A stretch of DNA of 64,000 bases from Algoriphagus boseongensis. GTDB taxonomy: Bacteria; Bacteroidota; Bacteroidia; Cytophagales; Cyclobacteriaceae. The translations under genes and the position numbers were made by a program. The notes beneath the pieces are model-generated. The model was not told the origin of the DNA. It did no database searches and saw only the letters and a list, made by a program, of their open reading frames with translations. Positions 60,201 through 64,000 of this stretch are shown piece after piece (position 1 is the first letter of the stretch; each line of letters starts with the position of its first letter). The stretch spans positions 620,001-684,000 of the forward strand of contig NZ_SNYF01000006.1 in assembly GCF_004362805.1 (NCBI RefSeq), in the 5' to 3' direction.

Positions 60201-60496
60201 CTGGATATCAGGGAGCGACTGATGAGCCAAACGTATTTGATGGTTCTATGTGGAGATTGAGAGAAGTTTCTTTGGCTTACCAGCTACCAAGCACATTGAT
60301 GGCAAAGACTCCTTTCAAGAGAGCTTCATTTGCTGTAAGTGGTACAAACTTGTGGTTTTTGGCAGTTAACTTCCCTCCAAACATGAATTTTGATGTGGAC
60401 GTGTTGGGAACTGGTGTAGGTAACGGACTCGGATTTGATTTCGTAACTGGTCCTAGCTCAAGAAGATTGGGTGGAACGTTAACTCTTACTTTCTAA
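57257..60496 (+). CDS. SusC/RagA-family TonB-linked outer-membrane transporter
   Basis: 1079 residues. Signal peptide (LLFVVALFTMALSYEVSAQ), carboxypeptidase-like domain (about 24-100, ITGKVISEEDGLGLPGATVL), SusC plug signature with LNEVVVTAIGIEREKK (TonB-box region), VPGVNITSTNG and GDQGRNGVILITTKSG, then a 22-strand barrel ending SSRRLGGTLTLTF. There is no STN domain, so no FecR/anti-sigma signalling is implied. Codons are strongly biased (GGT, AAC, GTA), suggesting high expression. It works with the SusD-like lipoprotein next to it. Substrate is unknown; no glycoside hydrolase is near. Confidence 0.95.
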   Translation: MRKALLFVVALFTMALSYEVSAQQRVITGKVISEEDGLGLPGATVLVKGTTVGTTTDLDGNYSINVPAGSDVLIFSFVGLKSAEEAIGNRTVVNVTLTTDAAQLNEVVVTAIGIEREKKALGYAVTSVDNEQLENRPEADVARVLQGKVPGVNITSTNGMSGSGTNMVIRGYSSATGSNQPLFVVDGVPFNTSTNNANGFTTGGATTSSRFLDIDPNNIESMSVLKGLSATVLYGDQGRNGVILITTKSGASKRKAAEVTINQSVFTNEAASLPTYGQIYGNGFQQAPGFFFSNFGPRMDEGRTVNHPYASSSVASVRNAFPEFWVDGIVGGTPVQYEYKAYADPSEIFFRTGIVSNTSVQISGGSDRTGFNASFGYTDDQGFVPGNELNKYNFGLGVNSAISDKLSVNSSFTFAITDLVSPPVNASFGSGPSGGIPSVFAHVLYTPRSVDLGGLPFENPIDKSSVYYRGGNDIVNPNWLVRNYVNSSDVQRFFNSTSLNYDINDNFSITYRLGLDTYTELQELRYNKGGPSSSLATTNGYYRTINITNTIWNQDLILNWKKEFSEKFGMSALIGGNSRYDVYDQNGVSSQGQLAFGLFRHSNFSNSSSNDAYSGGTMTFGSEERRYGVYGNITLDYSDYLFLNLSARNDWTSTVEAENRSILYPGASISFIPTTAFDWNSSTVNDLKLRLGYGTSAGYPSPYRTRNVLAQSARAFDRNGVTQTHSVSNVLGNPNLKPELHGELEFGVEAVMFNNKLRFDLSLYEKNTRDLITSAPIDPSTGFTSTTTNIGKIRTRGAELQATVTPVSTASGFEWNSTINWSKYRTEVIELGGGLEEIVVAGFTTLGNFAIPGRPFNIIKGTGFDRDPETGQPIILSNGVHKAAADLVELGDPNPQWTGSWINNFTYKGFTFNFMLEYRHKGAVFSNTVTATLARGVTKDPVADRELTFIMPGVRQDGTKADGSPNYIPNDQQITAADYFFSGYQGATDEPNVFDGSMWRLREVSLAYQLPSTLMAKTPFKRASFAVSGTNLWFLAVNFPPNMNFDVDVLGTGVGNGLGFDFVTGPSSRRLGGTLTLTF

Positions 60497-60509
60497 CCCT
60501 AAACCAGAA

Positions 60510-62171
60510 ATGACAATGAAAAGATTTATATATAGCGTGACACTAGCATCAACCATGCTTTTCGCCACGTCTTGTGAAGAAAAATTGGATGAGTTGTTGG
60601 AAAACCCAAATGCGGTTAACGCTTCAACTGCTAACCCTGATTTCTTGCTGAACAGTATTCAGTTGGGATATCAAGGATTGTGGTATGGTATTTCTGACGA
60701 CGGTGCAAGATTGACTCGTCAAATCAACCAAGGTTCTGCCTTGTATGAATTGGCGTATACAGCACCAGCAACTAATGGTACTTGGTCTACTGCTTATGCG
60801 GGGATTTTGGCTGATATCGAGTTTTTAACTCCTCTCGCAGAAAAGGCTAATCTCCAGAGACATTTGGGTATCGCGAAGACCATCAAAGCAATGGTTTTAT
60901 TTGATTTGGTAGATACTTTCGGTGATGTCCCTTATTCTGAAGCATTGGATGCTGCTAACTTTAATCCTAATGTGGATGATGATGCCGCTATCTATGAAGC
61001 AGCATTTAAATTGTTGGATGAGGCTACAACTCACTTTACTGCAACTGGTGCTGCAGGTACTCCAAATGATTATTTCTATGCTAGAAACTATACCCGTTGG
61101 GTAAAATTGGTTAACACCTTAAAGTTGAGATACTTCTTGACAAAGCGTTTGATCGATCCGGCTGGTTCTAGAACTGGAATTAATGCTTTGATTGCTGCTA
61201 ACAACATGTTAGGTAATGGTGATGACTTTGTTTTCAGATTTGGTACTACCAATGCTGACCCAGATTCTCGTCATCCTAAATTTGCTGGTCAGTATACTTC
61301 AGGTGGTGGTGATTATCAGTCTACTTTCTTTATGCATCATTTGACTGTAGAGAAAGGTTTTGATGATCCACGCGTGAGATATTACATGTATCGTCAAAGA
61401 TTGAGCAATACTACTAACGTTGATGAGCAAGAGTGTATTTCTCAAATTCCACCCCCTCATTATTTGGTTGGAGGATTCCCTTACTGTAATCCTGCCGGTA
61501 ATAAAGGGTATTGGGGTAGAGATCATTTGGACCCAGATGGTATTCCACCAGATGGTTTGGCAAGAACTGCCTATGGAGTTTATCCTTCAGGTGGTAGATT
61601 TGATAATAACTCAGCTGCTCCAGTTAACAACCCACAGTTGGGTGGTAGAGGTCAAGGTATTCACCCAATCATGTTGGCTGCTTATGTAGACTTTATGTTG
61701 GCTGAAGCTGCCCTAACTCTTGGTACAACTGGCGATCCAAAAGCTTTGATGCTTTCTGGTATCAAAAAGCAGATCGACTTTGTTAGAGCTACTGCGTTGA
61801 CTACTGCTGAGGCTTCAGTAATTACTGCTTTCGATCCAACTGATCAATTCAATAGATCAAGAGACAATTACCTAGCGTTTGTTGATGCTCGCTATACTGC
61901 AGCTGCTAACAATGATGCTAAGCTTAATGTAATCGCAACTGAATATTGGTTGGCTTTGTATGGTAATGGAAAAGAGTCTTTCAATTTGTATAGAAGAACT
62001 GGCAAGCCTGCTAAAATGCAGCCTGCTTTGGAAGAAAGACCAGGACCATTCATTAGATCTTTCTTGTATCCGAACAACTACACTGTGACGAACCTAAATG
62101 CAAGTCAGAAAGCAGATCTAGCGCAACAAGTGTTCTGGGATAATAATCCTGCATCACCTTGGATTTATTAA
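60510..62171 (+). CDS. SusD/RagB-family outer-membrane lipoprotein (SusD-like_2 type)
   Basis: 553 residues; ATG at 60510 or the second at 60516. Lipoprotein signal with Cys22 (LASTMLFATSCEEKLDELL). The typical NPNAVNASTANPDFLLNSIQ start and the helical repeats are of the SusD-like_2 group. It would form the lid on the SusC barrel and capture the ligand at the cell surface. 13 bp after susC and with the same biased codon use, so it is in the same operon and likely abundant. Confidence 0.93.
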   Translation: MTMKRFIYSVTLASTMLFATSCEEKLDELLENPNAVNASTANPDFLLNSIQLGYQGLWYGISDDGARLTRQINQGSALYELAYTAPATNGTWSTAYAGILADIEFLTPLAEKANLQRHLGIAKTIKAMVLFDLVDTFGDVPYSEALDAANFNPNVDDDAAIYEAAFKLLDEATTHFTATGAAGTPNDYFYARNYTRWVKLVNTLKLRYFLTKRLIDPAGSRTGINALIAANNMLGNGDDFVFRFGTTNADPDSRHPKFAGQYTSGGGDYQSTFFMHHLTVEKGFDDPRVRYYMYRQRLSNTTNVDEQECISQIPPPHYLVGGFPYCNPAGNKGYWGRDHLDPDGIPPDGLARTAYGVYPSGGRFDNNSAAPVNNPQLGGRGQGIHPIMLAAYVDFMLAEAALTLGTTGDPKALMLSGIKKQIDFVRATALTTAEASVITAFDPTDQFNRSRDNYLAFVDARYTAAANNDAKLNVIATEYWLALYGNGKESFNLYRRTGKPAKMQPALEERPGPFIRSFLYPNNYTVTNLNASQKADLAQQVFWDNNPASPWIY

Positions 62172-62190
62172 CCAAAAAAAATTAGAAAAC

Positions 62191-63120
62191 ATGAAAATGC
62201 TAAAATATAGTTTCGGCTTGTTCGCAATGGCTCTTGTCTTTCTAAGCTCTTGTCGTGATACGATTGAACCAAACGTTCCATATACCACATTTGACAACGG
62301 TGCTTACTTAAGAACGATTGCCAGAACTAGTACGACATTCAACTTCTTCGATCTTGCAAGCTCTAAGTTTGCTTTGACCTTGGAAGCTGTAGATAAGGAA
62401 GATGGAGCAACTGTTCAAACAGTTGAAATCCGTGTTCGTCATAGAAGATTGATTCCAGGAGTCGGTTTGAAATACACTCCAGCTCAGGATGTTCTTGTTA
62501 AAACTCTTCAGTCTGCTGACTTTAAGCCAAATGATCAATCAAGATTCTTGAGAACTTCTTTTGAGGTTACAGCTGCGGAAGCAATTAAAGCTGTAGGTTT
62601 GACTAATGCAGATATTGATGGAGGCGACGTCTTTGAATTCAGACTTGTTTTGAATGACAAATTCGGTAGAAGATTCAGCTCTGATAACGTTACGACTAAC
62701 GTAGCAGGTGCTCCATTCTATGCTTCTCCTTTCCAATATCCAGTGAACGTAGTTTGTCCATCTGATTTGGGTGGAACTTATACTTTCGATCATTTGGAGA
62801 CTTTCTGCGGTAAGGTCTTCTCTGGAAGTACTACTTGGACCAAGCAGTCAAATGGTGTTTCTTACACTGTTTCTGATGGTACATTTGGATCTTGGCAGGC
62901 TTGCTATCCTGATACATGGGGTAGCGGTAACGTGAGAATCAATGATGCTTGTGGTAGACTTACCATGACAGGTACAGATAAGTATGGTGATAGCTATTCT
63001 ATGACTGTACTTAGTGCAACTCCTCAGGTATTGACTTTCGAATGGGTTAATACTTACGGTGAGTTTGGTACTGTGGCTGTTAAGTCAAACGCCGGTAAGC
63101 CTTGGCCAGCACTTAAGTAA
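62191..63120 (+). CDS. Surface lipoprotein accompanying SusC/SusD, unknown family
   Basis: 309 residues, lipoprotein signal with Cys21 (LFAMALVFLSSCRDTIEPN). N-terminal beta domain (about 30-180), then a C-terminal domain with four Cys (VVCPSDLGGTYTF, ETFCGKV, SWQACYPDTW, NDACGRL), which could form two disulfides. The position as third gene of a SusCD locus and the export signal suggest a surface ligand-binding or accessory lipoprotein (SusE-like role), but I do not recognise the family. Biased codon use as in susCD. A terminator follows. Confidence 0.8.
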   Translation: MKMLKYSFGLFAMALVFLSSCRDTIEPNVPYTTFDNGAYLRTIARTSTTFNFFDLASSKFALTLEAVDKEDGATVQTVEIRVRHRRLIPGVGLKYTPAQDVLVKTLQSADFKPNDQSRFLRTSFEVTAAEAIKAVGLTNADIDGGDVFEFRLVLNDKFGRRFSSDNVTTNVAGAPFYASPFQYPVNVVCPSDLGGTYTFDHLETFCGKVFSGSTTWTKQSNGVSYTVSDGTFGSWQACYPDTWGSGNVRINDACGRLTMTGTDKYGDSYSMTVLSATPQVLTFEWVNTYGEFGTVAVKSNAGKPWPALK

Positions 63121-63140
63121 TTAGATTTAAATTTCTATAT

Positions 63141-63170
63141 AAAAGCAGTGTCTCAGGCACTGCTTTTTTT
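63141..63170 (+). terminator. Intrinsic terminator after SusCD operon
   Basis: AAAAGCAGTG / CACTGCTTTT stem with 7-base loop and T-run. Confidence 0.9.
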
Positions 63171-63232
63171 ATTTCTTAAAATATATATTTGGAAAAGCAA
63201 ATAAGCGGTTTTTTATTCCAAACATTTGGGCT

Positions 63233-63240
63233 TAGATTTG
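63233..63240 (+). promoter_or_regulatory. sucA: Candidate -7 box of sucA
   Basis: TAGATTTG matches TAnnTTTG, 21 bases before the sucA ATG. A further TATATTTG is at 63184-63191. No clear -33 element for either. Confidence 0.45.
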
Positions 63241-63261
63241 TCAACTTCTCAAATAAACGAC

Positions 63262-64000
63262 ATGGATAAGTTTACCTTCATTGCAAATGCTCATGTTTCC
63301 TATCTGGATGAGCTTTATGCATCTTACAAAAATGATCCTGCTTCAATAGACCCAAGTTGGAAAGAGTTTTTTGATGGGTTTGATTTTGCTCTAGCGAACT
63401 ATGGGCAAGAAGAAAATGGAAATGGAACAGCAGCTTTAGCTTCAAAAGCTGCTCCTAAAAATGGAGCTTTGGCCACTCCGGGTACCATCATGGATATGGA
63501 GCAGCTGCCAAAAGAGATTAAAGTTCGTGCTTTGATCCATGCTCATCGTTCCAGAGCTCATTTAAGGTCAAAAACCAACCCAGTTAGAGAAAGAAGAGAT
63601 CGAAAAGCATTAATTGATCCAGAAAACTTTGGCCTTGGTGCTGAAGATATGGATACGGTATTTCAGGCTGGCAATGAAATCGGGATTGGTAATGCAAAGC
63701 TTTCCGACATCATTTCTGCGCTGAAAACTATTTATGAGGGTCCAATGGGCTTTGAGTATCTCTATATCAGAGATCCTGAAATGTTGGATTGGTTTAAGAC
63801 CAAAGTTGAAAAAGAAGCTTTAGCCTTTAATCCTTCTCATGAGGAGAAAAAGAGAATCCTTTTCAAGCTAAATCAGGCAGTAGTATTTGAGAACTTTTTG
63901 CACACCAAGTATTTAGGACAAAAACGCTTTTCCCTTGAAGGTGGGGAAAGTACTATTCCTTTTCTTGATGCAGTGATTTCAACTTCTGCTTCTAATGGGG
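63262..64000 (+). CDS. sucA: 2-oxoglutarate dehydrogenase E1 component, N-terminal part (3' end outside window)
   Basis: 246 codons before the window ends, frame fully open. N-terminus MDKFTFIANAHVSYLDELYA and DPSWKEFFDGF are typical of the E1 start in Bacteroidota. VRALIHAHRSRAHLRSKTNP and FLHTKYLGQKRFSLEGGEST are signature segments. It decarboxylates 2-oxoglutarate in the TCA cycle. An Ala/Lys-rich linker (GTAALASKAAPKNGALA) follows the first helix region. It would consume 2-oxoglutarate produced from hydroxyproline. Confidence 0.95.
   Translation, partial: MDKFTFIANAHVSYLDELYASYKNDPASIDPSWKEFFDGFDFALANYGQEENGNGTAALASKAAPKNGALATPGTIMDMEQLPKEIKVRALIHAHRSRAHLRSKTNPVRERRDRKALIDPENFGLGAEDMDTVFQAGNEIGIGNAKLSDIISALKTIYEGPMGFEYLYIRDPEMLDWFKTKVEKEALAFNPSHEEKKRILFKLNQAVVFENFLHTKYLGQKRFSLEGGESTIPFLDAVISTSASNG

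Overview
The window looks like chromosomal DNA of a Bacteroidota bacterium of the order Cytophagales, most likely near Algoriphagus (Cyclobacteriaceae). This placement is inferred from gene content and style, not from a search. Supporting signs are TAnnTTTG-type -7 promoter boxes, a SusC/SusD pair, the gliding lipoprotein GldD, BshC of bacillithiol synthesis, barrel-less TonB-plug proteins, A/T-rich leaders and a G+C content that looks to be in the low to mid 40s. No tRNA, rRNA, CRISPR array, insertion sequence or prophage was seen. Two genes are cut by the window edges: gltX on the left and sucA on the right.

Layout. 1-7.3 kb: end of gltX, a small conserved protein, two tandem paralogs that combine macroglobulin-like and TonB-plug domains, and an outer-membrane barrel. 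7.3-13 kb: aroQ and a class V aminotransferase, converging on a DAACS symporter, aroC and a BatD-like protein. 13-15 kb: glnK-amt nitrogen operon. 15-22 kb: nucleotidyltransferase, a barrel protein with an unusual repeat-bearing leader, recF, pdhA, a TPR protein, ribH, lysC and a small membrane protein. 22-28.7 kb: recG, an APH-type kinase divergent from an SSS symporter, gldD and an exported DinB-fold protein. 28.7-34.7 kb: a complete trans-4-hydroxyproline catabolic operon with a divergent AraC regulator. 34.7-38.7 kb: a paraoxonase-type lactonase, a lipoprotein PQQ dehydrogenase with an inserted cytochrome c domain, and a sterol-desaturase-family enzyme. 39-45 kb: ccmB, SDR, VanX-type dipeptidase, ThuA-like protein, Nfu protein, DUF3810 protein and a degenerate M23-like protein. 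45-51 kb: DMT exporter, dusB, CPBP protease, DUF2007 protein, cdsA, gdhA and psd. 51-57 kb: coiled-coil protein, an M16 peptidase-ispF-mnmD operon, and a bshC-FTHF cyclo-ligase-barrel operon. 57-63 kb: a SusC/SusD/lipoprotein uptake locus. 63.3 kb to the end: sucA.

How the genes work together. The clearest pathway is hydroxyproline to 2-oxoglutarate (epimerase, FAD dehydrogenase, DHDPS-family deaminase, semialdehyde dehydrogenase), whose product would feed sucA-type and glutamate-dehydrogenase metabolism. The PQQ dehydrogenase and lactonase pair suggests periplasmic sugar or alcohol oxidation followed by lactone opening. The APH-type kinase, SSS symporter and nucleotidyltransferase could form an amino-sugar salvage route, but this is weaker. 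cdsA and psd make phospholipids.

The most interesting non-coding signals are: (1) the leader of the barrel gene at 16.0 kb, with a 20-bp perfect palindrome next to a promoter and a heptamer repeat that puts an upstream ATG out of frame by one unit; (2) structured, word-stuttering elements in every gap of the hydroxyproline operon and in several other gaps; (3) a pair of direct repeats 31 bp apart next to the AraC gene; and (4) a long leader with an internal terminator-like hairpin before susC.
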